Below, piece after piece: positions 1-9,795 of a DNA stretch of 64,000 nucleotides (its first letter is position 1; each line of letters begins with the position of its first letter). The translations under genes and the position numbers were made by a program. The stretch is from contig JAQSWV010000009.1 of assembly GCA_029266455.1 (NCBI GenBank), positions 18,276 to 82,275 on the forward strand, written 5' to 3'. Source of the DNA: Nocardioidaceae bacterium. GTDB taxonomy: Bacteria > Actinomycetota > Actinomycetes > Propionibacteriales > Nocardioidaceae. Below the pieces are notes generated by a model. That model was not told the origin of the DNA and ran no database searches. It saw only the letters and a program-made list of their open reading frames with translations.

Positions 1-1555
1 GCGGGTCGGCCGGGAGGCTGTCCTCGTTGACCCAGTGCTTGGCCTTGGGATGGGGAGGGTTGACGATCCCCGCGATGTGACCGGAGGTGCTGAGCACGAA
101 CCGGTTGCGCCCGCTGAACAGGTGCGTGGTCTTGTAGCCCGCGACCCAGGGCACGATGTGGTCGTCGACGGCCGACAGCACGTAGGTGTCGATGTCGACC
201 TTGGCGGGGTCGACCTTCTGCCCCTCGACCGTGAACTCGTTCTGGGCGAACTCGTTGTTCAGGTAGCACGACCGCAGGTACTGGGAGTGCATGGTGGCCG
301 GCATCCGGGTGCTGTCCTTGTTCCAGACGAGCAGGTCGAACGCAGGCGGCTTCTTGCCCAGCAGCCAGTTGTTCACGACGTACTGGAACACCAGGTCGTT
401 GGCGCGCAAAGCGTCGAAGGTGTGCGCCATCTTGTCGGAGTCGAGGAAGCCGCGCTTGGCCATCTGCTTCTCGAGGCCGGCGATCGTCGCCTCGTCGGTG
501 AACACACCGAGCGAGCCGGGGACGGAGAAGTCGGTGAGGGTGTTGAGGAAGGTTGCCGACTTGATCGACCGGTCGCCGATGGCCGCGTTGTGCGCCAGCC
601 CAATCGCCGTCAGGGTGCCACCGAGGCAGACCGACAGCGTGTTGACCTCGGGCGCACCGGTGATCTCGCGGACGACGCGAACCGCGTCGAGCGGCCCCTT
701 GCGCAGGTAGTCCTCGAAGCCGAGGTCGCGCATCGACGCGTCCGGGTTGCGGTAGCTGATGGCGAAGCATGTGTGGCCGTGCTGGACCGCCCACTCGATC
801 AGGCTCTTCCCGGGGGCGAGATCCATGATGTAGTACTTGTTGATCCACGGTGGGCAGAACAGCAGCGGCACCTCGTGGACGCGCTTGCCTTGCGGCTCGT
901 ACTGGATCAGCTCGATCAGGTCACTGCGGTAGACGACCGAGCCGGGGGTGGCCGCCATGTTGACGCCCACCTCGAAGTCCGAGCCGTCGACCTGCGACGG
1001 CCAGCCGCCGTTGTGGCGGATGTCGCTGAGCATGTTGCGCGCACCGCGGGCGAGGCTCTTGCCGCCGGTGTCGAAAGCGGCGCGCAGCGCGGCCGGGTTT
1101 CCGGGCAGCGTGTTGGTGGGGGCCAGCGCGTCGATCAGGAACTTCGCCGCGAAACGTGCCTTGACGTCACGGCTGGGATCGAGCCCGGCGGCGTCGAGCA
1201 GCTCGTTGACCAGCTGGGCGGCGAGCAGGTACTGCTGCTCCAGGAGGAAGTACAGGGGGTTCTCGGCGAACGCCGGGTCGTTGAACCGCTTGTCACCCTT
1301 GGCGGGGGCGACCGGACCCTCCGACTCCAGGCCGATCGTGCGCCCGGCCGCCGCGCGCAGGGCCGAGGCCGTGCCGAGCAGGAGCCGGGCGTTCGCCGCC
1401 ACGGTGCCGGAGGGGTTCTTCGTGAGCGCGGCTCCGGCCTGCGCCAGAGAGCGCAGGAAGGACACCGGGTCAGCGCCCACCAGGACGCTCTCGGCGACGC
1501 CCAGTCGGTCGAGGACCGCCTTGCCGCCCGACTCTGTACCCGGTTCTTCCTTCAT
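1..1555 (-). CDS. phaC: PHA synthase (first copy), C-terminus cut by window edge
   Basis: Polymerises 3-hydroxyacyl-CoA into polyhydroxyalkanoate on the granule surface. 518 codons are visible; class I synthases are about 560-600 aa, so only the last part is missing. The alpha/beta-hydrolase triad of the family is present: nucleophile Cys310 in a lipase-like box (SVCLGG), Asp465 (DDHIVPW) and His493 (SGHIAG). The usual N-terminal features are visible (DFEVGxNxAxTPG, WINKYYIxDL). The ATG at 1555 has an AGGAGAG ribosome site about 9 nt upstream. It is the last gene of the leftward phaB-phasin-regulator-phaC set. The triad assignment is from family knowledge plus position. Confidence 0.95.
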   Translation of the reverse strand, partial: MKEEPGTESGGKAVLDRLGVAESVLVGADPVSFLRSLAQAGAALTKNPSGTVAANARLLLGTASALRAAAGRTIGLESEGPVAPAKGDKRFNDPAFAENPLYFLLEQQYLLAAQLVNELLDAAGLDPSRDVKARFAAKFLIDALAPTNTLPGNPAALRAAFDTGGKSLARGARNMLSDIRHNGGWPSQVDGSDFEVGVNMAATPGSVVYRSDLIELIQYEPQGKRVHEVPLLFCPPWINKYYIMDLAPGKSLIEWAVQHGHTCFAISYRNPDASMRDLGFEDYLRKGPLDAVRVVREITGAPEVNTLSVCLGGTLTAIGLAHNAAIGDRSIKSATFLNTLTDFSVPGSLGVFTDEATIAGLEKQMAKRGFLDSDKMAHTFDALRANDLVFQYVVNNWLLGKKPPAFDLLVWNKDSTRMPATMHSQYLRSCYLNNEFAQNEFTVEGQKVDPAKVDIDTYVLSAVDDHIVPWVAGYKTTHLFSGRNRFVLSTSGHIAGIVNPPHPKAKHWVNEDSLPADP

Positions 1556-1613
1556 GGATCTGCTCTCCTGTCCGGGCGGCAGCGCCCGGGACGACGGCCT
1601 GGTCGATGGACGG

Positions 1614-1982
1614 TCAGGACTCTTCTCGGACATTGGCCTCAACGTAGCTCCGGTAGACGCTCAACAGTGCTCGGCGCTGTGCTTGCGTTAGCCGCTCGTC
1701 ACTCCGGATCGCCGCCTCGGTCGTCGGGTCGGCTGGCTTCCCCGTGGCCTCGACGAGTCCGGCCCGCTCGAACAGCGTCTCCGCCGAGACGTTCAACGCA
1801 TCTGCGATGGACTTGAGCACCCGTACGGAGGGCTCGTGCAGCCCTCGCTCCACCTGGCTCAGGTAGGGGTTCGACACCTCGGTCAGTGCCGACAGCTGAC
1901 GCAGCGACAGGTTGGCCATCTGTCGCTGCGTCCGGATGAATCCACCCAGCACCCGCCGGGGGTCATCGTCTGCTGTCTGCAT
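1614..1982 (-). CDS. XRE-family helix-turn-helix regulator of the PHA cluster
   Basis: 122 aa DNA-binding protein. Residues about 12-68 form a Cro/C1-type HTH (LSLRQLSALTEVSNPYLSQVERG then PSVRVLKSIADAL), followed by a short alpha-helical tail with no sensor domain. It lies between the phasin gene and phaC, all reading leftward, so it probably controls granule protein or synthase expression; that role is inferred from position only. The start ATG at 1982 has no convincing Shine-Dalgarno sequence. Confidence 0.85.
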   Translation of the reverse strand: MQTADDDPRRVLGGFIRTQRQMANLSLRQLSALTEVSNPYLSQVERGLHEPSVRVLKSIADALNVSAETLFERAGLVEATGKPADPTTEAAIRSDERLTQAQRRALLSVYRSYVEANVREES

Positions 1983-2018
1983 CGCCGTCCGTGTCTGAGT
2001 CGAAGTCGTCAGGTCAGG

Positions 2019-2315
2019 TCAGGCCGACTTCTCGGGGGCAAGCACGTTGGCCAACTGTACGGCGTAGTCGCGCTGCGCGCTGAGCAGGTCGGCGGCCACG
2101 TCGAACGTGTACGTGGTCGCTGCCTCAACCGCGGGAACGGCGGGGACGCCGGGGACCTTCGGGAGGTCCTTGACGGGGAGCGCCGAGACGGCCTTGACCC
2201 ACGTCTGAGCAGCGTCGAGGGACAGCTGCTGGGTCTGCTCGACCGATGAGACGAGGGCGCTGCGGATCTTCTGGGCGAGGTCGGGGCTCGTTGTCGCGGT
2301 CTTGGCGGTTGCCAT
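2019..2315 (-). CDS. phasin-like granule-associated protein
   Basis: 98 aa, alanine-rich and mostly helical, with a proline-valine linker (KVPGVPAVPAVEAA) in the middle, as in small actinobacterial phasins that coat PHA granules. The ATG at 2315 is chosen over an upstream in-frame ATG because AAGGAG sits 6 nt before it. Its position directly downstream of phaB and upstream of the HTH gene and phaC supports the call. Phasins are poorly conserved, so identity rests on size, composition and context. Confidence 0.75.
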   Translation of the reverse strand: MATAKTATTSPDLAQKIRSALVSSVEQTQQLSLDAAQTWVKAVSALPVKDLPKVPGVPAVPAVEAATTYTFDVAADLLSAQRDYAVQLANVLAPEKSA

Positions 2316-2424
2316 GTCGGTCTCCTTGAGGGGTGCAGGGTGCGCGGCGTGTTCCGCGTACATGCACACCATACGCACCAACCGCTTGGCATATCAAGCG
2401 TCGCACGCGACCGTGAGACCGCCG

Positions 2425-3261
2425 TCACATGTCGAGACCGCCGTTGACCCCCCAGACCTGACCGGTGATGTAGGCGGAGGCATCTGCGGCCAGGAAGTGG
2501 ACGACGCGCGCCACCTCCTCGGGGCGGCACAGCCGACCGACGGGAATCTGGGACCGGATCTTGTTGATGACCTTCTCCGGGACGTTGTCGACCATCTCCG
2601 TGGCGACGAAACCGGGCGATACGGTGTTCACGGTGATCCCGACGCCGTCATCGTCGCGCTTCCCGCCTCGCTCCAGGACGAAGGCGGCCTCCCTGGCGAG
2701 GGTCTTCGTCAGGCCGAGCATCCCCGCCTTCGAGGCGGCGTAGTTGGCCTGGCCCACGTTGCCGGTCTCGCCGATCACGGACGACACGAAGATGATGCGA
2801 CCGGTTCCGCGCTCGAGCATGTGCTGCAGCGCGGGCTTGGCCATGTAGAACGAGCCGGACAGGTTCACGGCGAGAACCGTGTCCCAGTCCTCCACCGACA
2901 TCTTCATGGCCATCTTGTCGATGGTGATGCCGGCGTTGTTGACGAGGATGTCCAGCCGGCCGTGCTGGTCAAGGACCTCCTCGATCACGCGACTGCAGTC
3001 CTCGGGGCGCGAGACGTTGCCCTGGTGGACGGTGGCGCGTCCGCTGCCGTCGAAGAAGTCGTCGAACTCCTTCAGGAACTGTTCGGCGCGCTCGCGGTTG
3101 CCGCTGTAGCCGGCGGCGACCGATGCGCCCTGGCTGGCCAGGCTGCGGCAGATCGCGGCGCCGATGCCGCGGCTGCCGCCGGTGACCAGGGCCACCTTTC
3201 CGGCCAGCTTCTCGCCGGCAATGGGCGTGGCCCGTTCGTCGGTCTGGTTGAGGGCGTTCAT
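2425..3261 (-). CDS. phaB: acetoacetyl-CoA / 3-oxoacyl reductase, SDR family (PhaB/FabG-like)
   Basis: 278 aa short-chain dehydrogenase that would reduce 3-ketoacyl-CoA to (R)-3-hydroxyacyl-CoA with NAD(P)H, giving the PHA synthase substrate. Visible motifs: cofactor loop TGGSRGIG (27-34), NNAG (108-111), catalytic Ser at VSS (about 160) and YAASK (Tyr174, Lys178). It is about 30 aa longer than a usual PhaB because of an N-terminal extension and a charged insert ([10 protein letters not shown], about 197-206). The ATG at 3261 has GGAGG upstream. It is first of the leftward PHA genes, opposite the acyl-CoA ligase gene. Confidence 0.88.
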   Translation of the reverse strand: MNALNQTDERATPIAGEKLAGKVALVTGGSRGIGAAICRSLASQGASVAAGYSGNRERAEQFLKEFDDFFDGSGRATVHQGNVSRPEDCSRVIEEVLDQHGRLDILVNNAGITIDKMAMKMSVEDWDTVLAVNLSGSFYMAKPALQHMLERGTGRIIFVSSVIGETGNVGQANYAASKAGMLGLTKTLAREAAFVLERGGKRDDDGVGITVNTVSPGFVATEMVDNVPEKVINKIRSQIPVGRLCRPEEVARVVHFLAADASAYITGQVWGVNGGLDM

Positions 3262-3460
3262 GGTGCCTCCGAGGACAGGTGGGTGGTCGCGGACAGGGAC
3301 GCGCGTCGCCTTCAGCCGCCAGCTGGGAGCAGCCGACCGGTTCGGCGTCGATGCTGCCAGATCGTGTGATCCAGGGCACACTGACCCTGGTGTCCAGCAC
3401 TTCCCGACCATGCCGTCGTGCGGCCTGCACCACGGCCCGCGCCGAACTCCAGGAGCGTGT
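3262..3460. promoter_or_regulatory. divergent promoter region of the PHA locus
   Basis: 199 bp between the outward-reading starts of phaB (3261) and the acyl-CoA ligase (3461). It must hold promoters for both arms of the PHA locus. I could not pick out a convincing -35/-10 pair or operator by eye, so only the arrangement is claimed. Confidence 0.5.
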
Positions 3461-4966
3461 ATGACGACGCTGGCAGACAACCTGACCCGCGCGGCTGAAG
3501 CTCATCCCGACCGCCCCGCCGTCCGGCTGGACGATGCGGTGCTCACCTACGCCGAGCTGTCCGACGAGGCGCGGCGCGTGGCCCGGATGCTGGGCACCCA
3601 CGGCGTGCGGCCGGGCGACCGGGTTGGGCTGGTGCTGCCGAACATCCCTCCGTTCCCGGCGCTGTTCTACGGGGCGCTCATGGCCGGCGCGGTCGTCGTA
3701 CCGATGAACCCGCTGCTCAAGGCGCGCGAGATCACCTACTACCTGGAGGACTCCGGGGCTGCGGTGGTGTTCGCCTGGCGCGACGTGGCCGACGAGGCCA
3801 GTGCTGCCGCGGACAAGGTCGGCATCACCTGCGTTCCGGTGGACGCCGCGGGTCTGGGGAACCTGCTGACCCAGCACGAGCCGGTGACCGAGGTCGTCGC
3901 CCGCGACGACGAGGACACGGCTGTACTGCTCTACACCTCGGGTACGACCGGCCGTCCCAAGGGCGCAGAGCTCACGCATGCCAACCTGGCCACCAACGCC
4001 GATTTGACGGCCGAGACGCTGATCTGCCTCGAGCCCGAGGACGTCGTCATGGGCTGTCTCCCGCTGTTCCACTGCTTCGGCCTGACCTGCGGGCTCAACG
4101 CCGCCGTCGTCGCCGGCGCCTGCCTGACGCTGGTTCCCCGGTTCGACCCGGCGAAGGCGCTGGAGGTCATCGCGCGCGACAAGGTCACGGTCTTCGAGGG
4201 CGTCCCGACGATGTACTCGGCGATGCTGAACGTCCCCGACTCCGACTCGTACGACGTGTCCTCACTGCGCACGTGCATCTCGGGCGGCTCGGCGATGCCG
4301 GTCGAGGTGATGCACGGCTTCGAGAAGACCTTCGGCTGCATCGTCCTCGAGGGGTACGGGCTGTCGGAGACCTCGCCGGTTGCGTCGTTCAACCACCCCG
4401 ACATGGAGCGCAAGCCCGGTTCGATCGGAGTTCCCGTCCGCGGCGTCGAGATGCAGGTCCGCGACGACGACGGCAACGAGGTGCCCGACGGTGACGTGGG
4501 CGAGATTGCCATCAGGGGCGAGAACATCATGAAGGGCTACTGGAACCGGCCCGAGGACACCGAGGCAGCCCTGCCGGGCGGCTGGTTCCTGAGCGGGGAC
4601 GTGGCCAAGAAGGACGAAGACGGGTACTTCTACATCGTCGATCGGAAGAAGGATCTGATCATCCGCGGCGGCTACAACGTCTACCCGCGTGAGGTCGAGG
4701 AGGCGATGTACGGACACGACGCCGTGGCCGAGGTCGCCGTGGTCGGCGTTGCCCATGACGAGCTCGGCGAAGAGGTGGCGGCGGCGGTCTCGCTCAAGCC
4801 CGGAGCGGAGGCGACGGAGGATGAGCTGCGGGACTTCGCCAAGGGCGAGCTCGCCGCCTACAAGTACCCGCGCCAGGTCTGGATCGTGGACGAGCTGCCG
4901 AAGGGCCCGACGGGCAAGATCCTCCGCCGCGAGGTCCGCCCTCCCGGTGTCGAGGCGGGGGGATGA
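3461..4966 (+). CDS. acyl-CoA synthetase (AMP-forming), FadD-like
   Basis: 501 aa adenylate-forming enzyme that activates a carboxylic acid to its CoA thioester. Motifs in order: phosphate loop [11 protein letters not shown] (about 158-168), A5 motif [10 protein letters not shown]7/A8 hinge [21 protein letters not shown] and [13 protein letters not shown], and the C-terminal catalytic lysine motif GPTGKILRR. The ATG at 3461 has AGGAG upstream; an upstream extension lacks a ribosome site. Its stop overlaps the phaC2 start (ATGA, 4963-4966), so it is translationally coupled to a PHA synthase. By context the substrate is likely a fatty or 3-hydroxy fatty acid. Confidence 0.93.
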   Translation: MTTLADNLTRAAEAHPDRPAVRLDDAVLTYAELSDEARRVARMLGTHGVRPGDRVGLVLPNIPPFPALFYGALMAGAVVVPMNPLLKAREITYYLEDSGAAVVFAWRDVADEASAAADKVGITCVPVDAAGLGNLLTQHEPVTEVVARDDEDTAVLLYTSGTTGRPKGAELTHANLATNADLTAETLICLEPEDVVMGCLPLFHCFGLTCGLNAAVVAGACLTLVPRFDPAKALEVIARDKVTVFEGVPTMYSAMLNVPDSDSYDVSSLRTCISGGSAMPVEVMHGFEKTFGCIVLEGYGLSETSPVASFNHPDMERKPGSIGVPVRGVEMQVRDDDGNEVPDGDVGEIAIRGENIMKGYWNRPEDTEAALPGGWFLSGDVAKKDEDGYFYIVDRKKDLIIRGGYNVYPREVEEAMYGHDAVAEVAVVGVAHDELGEEVAAAVSLKPGAEATEDELRDFAKGELAAYKYPRQVWIVDELPKGPTGKILRREVRPPGVEAGG

Positions 4967-6678
4967 GCGGGGACGACACCCCTGGCGGCGGGCACCGCGC
5001 CGACGAGGCCGGCGCGGACGTCGCCGCGCCGCTCGACCTGCTGCTCACCGACGCCGCCCTCGGCCCGTTGCGCAGGTTCCTCCCGGGCACGTCCGGCATC
5101 CGCTTCGCCGCCAGCCTGGCCAGGCGGCCGAAGCGCGTCGTCAGCCGGGGCCGCGCGCTCATCGGGGAGCTGGCCAGGATCGGGGTCGGCCGGTCGGAGC
5201 TCGCTCCGCACGACAAGGACCGCCGGTTCGCCGACGAGGCGTGGTCGCAGAACCCAGTGTTTGCCCGAGCGGTCCAGGGCTACCTGGCGGTGGGGGAGGC
5301 CGGCCGGGGTCTCGTGGATGACGCAGAGCTCGGCTGGGGCGATCACCAGCGGATGAGCTTCCTGGTCGGCAACCTGATCGAGGCCGCCGCCCCGAGCAAC
5401 AACCCGCTGCTGAACCCGACGGTGCTGAAGGCGGTCATCGACACCGGGGGCGGCAACCTCCTCGAGGGTCTCCGGCGCCTGGTGCGCGACTTCTCCACCC
5501 CGCCACGGGTGCCGGCCATGGTCGAACCCGACGCGTTCGAGGTGGGCGTGGATCTCGCGGTGACACCTGGGGCGGTGGTGTTGCGCACCGAGGCGTTCGA
5601 GCTGCTGCAGTACACGCCGCAGACAACGAAGGTGCGCCGGGTGCCCCTGCTGATCGTGCCTCCGACCATCAACAAGTACTACGTGGTCGACCTGGCCGAG
5701 CGGCGCAGCCTCGTCGAGCACCTTGTCCGCAGCGGCCAGCAGGTCTTCGTCATCTCGTGGCGCAACCCTGACGCCCGCCACGCCGACTGGGGCCTGGACT
5801 CGTACGGTCAGGCCGTTCTCGACGCCATGGACGCCGCGCAGAGCATCTGCCGGGAGAAGCGGATAGCCCTGCTCGCCCTGTGCTCCGGGGGAATGCTCGC
5901 CTCGATGCTGCTGGGGCATCTCGCCCATGTCGGCGCCCTGGACCGCGTAGCGGCGTGCGCCCTGGCGGTCACGGTGCTCGACCAGACAAGGGCCGGGGCT
6001 CCGAGTGCCCTGCTGTCGCAGCAGGTGGCCGCGGCCGCGACGGCGGCGTCGCGCCGCCAGGGCTACCTCGACGGGGCAAGGCTTGCCGAGGTCTTCGCCT
6101 GGCTGCGGCCGAATGACCTGATCTGGAGCTACTGGGTCAACAACTACCTGCTGGGCAAGGAGCCCAAGGCGTTCGACATCCTCTACTGGAATGCCGACCC
6201 GGTCAGGATGACCGCAGCCCTGCATCGCGACTTCATCGAGCTGGCCGTCACGAACTCGGTCACCGAACCCGGTGGGGCGGTGATGCTCGGGTCGCCGGTC
6301 GACCTCGGCAAGGTCGACACCGATGCCTACCTCGTCGCGGGCATCGCCGACCATCTCTGCAAGTGGGAGTCCTGCTACCGCACGACCCAGCTGCTCGGCG
6401 GGAACACTCGCTTCGTGCTGTCGACGAGCGGGCACATCGCCTCGATGGTGAACCCGCCCGGGAACCCACGGGCAAGCTATCGGATCGCCGACGACAATCC
6501 TGCAGACCCACAGCGCTGGCTGGAGTCGGCGACGACCGTCGACGGCAGCTGGTGGGACGACTACACCGACTGGCTCGCCGCACGCACCGGTCCCGAGCGC
6601 AACAGGCCGCGTCGACTCGGGTCTGCGGCATACCCGCTCGTCTGCGATGCTCCTGGAACCTATGTCCACGACCGCTGA
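4963..6678 (+). CDS. second PHA synthase-like protein
   Basis: 571 aa, second PHA synthase homologue in the window, divergent from the one at the left edge. Full family layout: [22 protein letters not shown], lipase-like box ALCSGG with Cys307, Asp463 (ADHL) and His491 (SGHIASM), so the triad appears intact. Start ATG overlaps the ligase stop; its 3' end overlaps the downstream hydrolase gene. Coupling to a ligase and a PhaZ-like hydrolase suggests a different substrate or chain-length role from phaC1, which is inference. Confidence 0.92.
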   Translation: MSGDDTPGGGHRADEAGADVAAPLDLLLTDAALGPLRRFLPGTSGIRFAASLARRPKRVVSRGRALIGELARIGVGRSELAPHDKDRRFADEAWSQNPVFARAVQGYLAVGEAGRGLVDDAELGWGDHQRMSFLVGNLIEAAAPSNNPLLNPTVLKAVIDTGGGNLLEGLRRLVRDFSTPPRVPAMVEPDAFEVGVDLAVTPGAVVLRTEAFELLQYTPQTTKVRRVPLLIVPPTINKYYVVDLAERRSLVEHLVRSGQQVFVISWRNPDARHADWGLDSYGQAVLDAMDAAQSICREKRIALLALCSGGMLASMLLGHLAHVGALDRVAACALAVTVLDQTRAGAPSALLSQQVAAAATAASRRQGYLDGARLAEVFAWLRPNDLIWSYWVNNYLLGKEPKAFDILYWNADPVRMTAALHRDFIELAVTNSVTEPGGAVMLGSPVDLGKVDTDAYLVAGIADHLCKWESCYRTTQLLGGNTRFVLSTSGHIASMVNPPGNPRASYRIADDNPADPQRWLESATTVDGSWWDDYTDWLAARTGPERNRPRRLGSAAYPLVCDAPGTYVHDR

Positions 6679-7504
6679 CAGACACCGGCTGACGACACTG
6701 GTGGTGAACGGACGAGAGATACGGGTATCCGTCCGATCTGCGCAGGGACAAGCCGCGACGCAGCCGCCGCTGCTGCTGTGCAACGGCATTGGCGCCAGCA
6801 TGGAGGTGCTGCAGCCGTTCGTGGACGCGCTCGACCCCGACCGAGGCGTCATCCGCTTCGACGTGCCCGGCGTCGGCGGATCGCCCGTACCGCGGCGGCC
6901 GTACCTGCTGGCGATGCTGGCTCCGTGGGTGATGTCGGCGGTCGAGGAGCTCGGTTACCAGCAGGTCGACGTGCTCGGCCTGTCCTGGGGTGGCGCATTG
7001 GCGCAGCAGCTGGCCGTGCAGCGCAAGGAACAGGTTCGACGGCTGGTGCTGGTGGCGACCGGGACCGGCACGCTGATGGTTCCGGCGCATCCCAGGATCC
7101 TCACCAAGATGCTGACCCCGCGCCGGCACCGCGACCCGGAGTACGCGAGACGCATCTCGGCCGACATCTACGGGGGCAGCATGCGCGAGCATCCCGAGCG
7201 GGCGGCGCGCCTCCTGCACTCGGCCAGCCCCACCACCTCGCGGCGCGGCTACTACCTGCAGCTCGCAGCGGCAGCGGGCTGGTGCAGCCTGCCGTTCCTG
7301 CGGTTCGTGCCACAGCCGACGCTCGTGCTGGCCGGCGACGACGACCCCATCATCCCGCTCGTCAACGCGAAGATCCTGGAGCGGTTGATACCGCGTGCCC
7401 GGCTGCACGTCTACTCGGGTGGCCATCTCGGGATCCTCACCGAGAGCGACGCGCTCGCACCGATCGTGGACCAGTTCCTTTCCGACGCGTCGCTCGACGG
7501 GTGA
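6662..7504 (+). CDS. phaZ: intracellular PHA depolymerase-like alpha/beta hydrolase
   Basis: 280 aa alpha/beta hydrolase resembling the intracellular depolymerases of medium-chain PHA producers. Nucleophile Ser108 in GLSWGGALAQQ, oxyanion region CNGIGASMEVLQPF, Asp about 228 (GDDDPIIP) and His255 (GGHLG). The LVATGTGTLMVPAHP and ASPTTSRRGYYLQ segments also fit PhaZ. The ATG at 6662 (GGAA upstream) is preferred to one at 6647; either overlaps the phaC2 end. It would release 3-hydroxy acids that the upstream ligase could reactivate. Confidence 0.82.
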   Translation: MSTTADRHRLTTLVVNGREIRVSVRSAQGQAATQPPLLLCNGIGASMEVLQPFVDALDPDRGVIRFDVPGVGGSPVPRRPYLLAMLAPWVMSAVEELGYQQVDVLGLSWGGALAQQLAVQRKEQVRRLVLVATGTGTLMVPAHPRILTKMLTPRRHRDPEYARRISADIYGGSMREHPERAARLLHSASPTTSRRGYYLQLAAAAGWCSLPFLRFVPQPTLVLAGDDDPIIPLVNAKILERLIPRARLHVYSGGHLGILTESDALAPIVDQFLSDASLDG

Positions 7505-7573
7505 TAGGCATCGAACCGATCGTGCGCTTCACCAGGGGAAGTGACACGCCCAACGGCTGGTGGAGCGGATGAC

Positions 7574-8755
7574 ATGGATCTGACCGACGTGCCGGAGTCC
7601 GACTTCCTCGGCTTCGAGCTGCTGTTGCCCGACGCGGACCGCGAGCTCATGGCACGAGTCCGGGAGCACATGACGACGACCGTCGAGCCGGTGATCAACG
7701 AGTACTGGACCCGTGCGCAGTTCCCGCACGAGCTCCTTCCCGGGTTCGCACAGCTCGGTATCGCCGGTGTCCAGTTCGACGGACCGGGATGTCCAGGTCG
7801 CAGCAGCCTGGCCGACGGCATGATCTCCATGGAGCTCGCGCGTACCGACCCCTCCATCGCCACGTTCTTCGGCGTTCACGGTGGTCTTGCCATGGGCTCG
7901 GTGCACCTGTGCGGCTCCGACGAGCAGCGGCAGCGGTGGCTACCGGCGATGGCGAGCATGGACCTGATCGGCGCCTTCGGGTTGACCGAGCCGGACCAGG
8001 GCTCCGGCGTCGCGGGCGGACTCGCCACCAGCGCCCGCCGTGACGGGGATCACTGGGTGCTCGACGGGGAGAAGAAGTGGATCGGCAACGCCACCTTCGC
8101 GGACCTGATCGTCATCTGGGCGCGTGACACCGCGGATGGCCAGGTGAAGGGCTTCGTGGTCGACAAGGGTGCCGAGGGCATGAGCTTCGAGCTGCAGCGG
8201 GACAAGATCGCGCTGCGGGCGGTGCAGAACGCCACCATCCGGCTCGACGGCGTGCGGGTCGCCGAGGAGAACAGGCTGGCGGGAGCGAACTCGTTCGCCG
8301 ACACGGCGCGGGTGCTCAGGCTCACCCGGGCCGGCGTGGCCTGGATGGCCACCGGCTGCGCACGCGGAGCGTACGAGCACGCCTTGCGCTACACCGGCGA
8401 GCGTGAGCAGTTCGGCCGGCCTATCGCGGGGTTCCAGCTGGTGCAGGACCTGCTTGTCCGGATGCTGGGCAACGTCACCGCGTCGACCGCGATGTGCGCC
8501 CGGGTGTCGCAGCTGCAGGATGCGGACGTGCTGCGGGACGAGCACGCCTCCCTCGCGAAGGCCTTCTGTACGGTGCGCATGCGCGAGACCGTCGGATGGG
8601 CGCGCGAGGTGCTGGGCGGCAACGGCATCCTGTTGGAGCATCACGTCGGTCGGTTCGTCGCCGATGCCGAGGCCATCTACTCGTACGAGGGCACGCGCGA
8701 GATCAACACCCTCATCGTCGGCCGAGCGATCACCGGCATGGGAGCTTTTGTGTGA
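7574..8755 (+). CDS. acyl-CoA dehydrogenase, glutaryl-CoA dehydrogenase-like
   Basis: 393 aa FAD-dependent dehydrogenase of acyl-CoA thioesters. FAD/substrate signature AFGLTEPDQGSG, then WVLDGEKKWIGNATFAD, and the C-terminal catalytic region YEGTREINTLIVGRAITG, where Glu372 takes the place of the catalytic base in the glutaryl-CoA/isovaleryl branch. The ATG at 7574 has GGAG 8 nt upstream. It follows phaZ by 69 bp on the same strand and could feed monomers into beta-oxidation. Exact substrate cannot be read from sequence. Confidence 0.9.
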   Translation: MDLTDVPESDFLGFELLLPDADRELMARVREHMTTTVEPVINEYWTRAQFPHELLPGFAQLGIAGVQFDGPGCPGRSSLADGMISMELARTDPSIATFFGVHGGLAMGSVHLCGSDEQRQRWLPAMASMDLIGAFGLTEPDQGSGVAGGLATSARRDGDHWVLDGEKKWIGNATFADLIVIWARDTADGQVKGFVVDKGAEGMSFELQRDKIALRAVQNATIRLDGVRVAEENRLAGANSFADTARVLRLTRAGVAWMATGCARGAYEHALRYTGEREQFGRPIAGFQLVQDLLVRMLGNVTASTAMCARVSQLQDADVLRDEHASLAKAFCTVRMRETVGWAREVLGGNGILLEHHVGRFVADAEAIYSYEGTREINTLIVGRAITGMGAFV

Positions 8756-8804
8756 CCTGTGAGACGAGCCCGAGCGGCCGAACTCATTCACTTGGCCGGA
8801 AAGT

Positions 8805-8829
8805 GTTTCGGCCCGGAGAGGTCGGGTAC
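8805..8829 (+). promoter_or_regulatory. SigB-like stress promoter upstream of the PRC-barrel gene
   Basis: GTTTCG (8805-8810), a 13-nt spacer, then GGGTAC (8824-8829). This matches the GTTT-N13/14-GGGTAt pattern of SigB-type general stress sigma factors, 76 nt before the start of a predicted stress protein. Confidence 0.55.
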
Positions 8830-8905
8830 GGGACAAGAAGCGACGCGGCCGGACCCCAAAGAGAGGCTGTCCGGCACACCCCCCGTACGACTCGAAGGAG
8901 AGCGC

Positions 8906-9670
8906 ATGATTGCTCAGGACCAGGTACAGCAGATCATCGGAACGACCGCCTACGACTCGAACGGTGAGAAGATCGGCAAGGTCGGTCAGATCTACTTCGA
9001 CGACAACAGCGGCGAGCCGGAGTGGGCGACGGTGAACACCGGCCTGTTCGGGACCAGCGAGAGCTTCGTCCCGATCCGCGACGCGGAGTTCTCGGGCGAC
9101 CGCCTCACGGTGCACCACGACAAGGACCGCGTGAAGGACGCCCCGCACGTGGGTGACGACGGCCACCTCTCCCCCGAGGAGGAGCGGCGCCTGTACGACC
9201 ACTACGGCGTGGCGTGGGACACCGGCACGCAGACCTCGCAGACCACCACCGGCACCGTGGGTCACGACACCTCAGGTCCCACCACGGACCAGGCCATGAC
9301 CCGCTCGGAGGAGAACCTCCAGGTCGGCACCACCTCGCAGGAGGCCGGCCGCGCGCGGCTGCGCAAGTACGTGGAGACCGAGCAGGTCACGAAGACGGTT
9401 CCGGTGAGCAAGGAGCGGGCCGTGCTCGAGACCGAGCCGATCACCGACCGCAACGTCGGCGACGCCACCGAGGGCCCGGCCATCTCCGAGGAGGAGCACG
9501 AGGTCGTGCTGCACGAGGAGAAGCCCGTCGTGCAGAAGACGGCGGAGCCGGTCGAGCGGGTGAAGCTCGGCAAGGAGACGGTCACCGACGAGCAGACCGT
9601 GTCCGAGGATGTCCAGAAGGAGCGCATCACCACCGACGGCGACGTCGGCACCACCGGCACCACCCGCTGA
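8906..9670 (+). CDS. PRC-barrel and DUF2382 (YsnF/AvaK-type) stress protein
   Basis: 254 aa soluble acidic protein. Residues 1-80 are a PRC-barrel (GTTAYDSNGEKIGKVGQIYFDD, GLFGTSESFVPI); residues about 135-245 are a DUF2382 domain with its repeated acidic beta strands (LRKYVETEQVTKTVPV, EEEHEVVLHEEKPVV). Such proteins are usually linked to general stress responses in actinobacteria. The ATG at 8906 has GAAGGAG 5 nt upstream, which rules out the longer upstream frame. A SigB-like promoter lies upstream and a hairpin downstream, so it is probably monocistronic. Confidence 0.9.
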   Translation: MIAQDQVQQIIGTTAYDSNGEKIGKVGQIYFDDNSGEPEWATVNTGLFGTSESFVPIRDAEFSGDRLTVHHDKDRVKDAPHVGDDGHLSPEEERRLYDHYGVAWDTGTQTSQTTTGTVGHDTSGPTTDQAMTRSEENLQVGTTSQEAGRARLRKYVETEQVTKTVPVSKERAVLETEPITDRNVGDATEGPAISEEEHEVVLHEEKPVVQKTAEPVERVKLGKETVTDEQTVSEDVQKERITTDGDVGTTGTTR

Positions 9671-9717
9671 CCGCGGAGTTCACGCACGCGCACGGGTGAC
9701 CCGTGCCAGAGCGGCAG

Positions 9718-9746
9718 GCGGCCGGTTCTCTGTGAGGACCGGCCGC
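9718..9746 (+). terminator. hairpin terminator after the PRC/DUF2382 gene
   Basis: Perfect 9-bp GC stem GCGGCCGGT (9718-9726) / ACCGGCCGC (9738-9746) with an 11-nt loop, 48 bp past the stop codon. There is only a weak T stretch after it. Confidence 0.5.
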
Positions 9747-9795
9747 TTCCGCATGTCTGCGCCCGCTGGAGTCGTGGGGCGCGCATACTCGCCAG

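Noticed and set aside
35..1816. 593-aa plus-strand open frame
   Set aside because: Lies antisense to phaC1, whose full catalytic motifs are on the minus strand. The frame is a by-product of high GC and has no recognisable motif.
4858..6852. 664-aa minus-strand open frame
   Set aside because: Antisense to phaC2; Arg/His-rich composition of a shadow frame, no domain.
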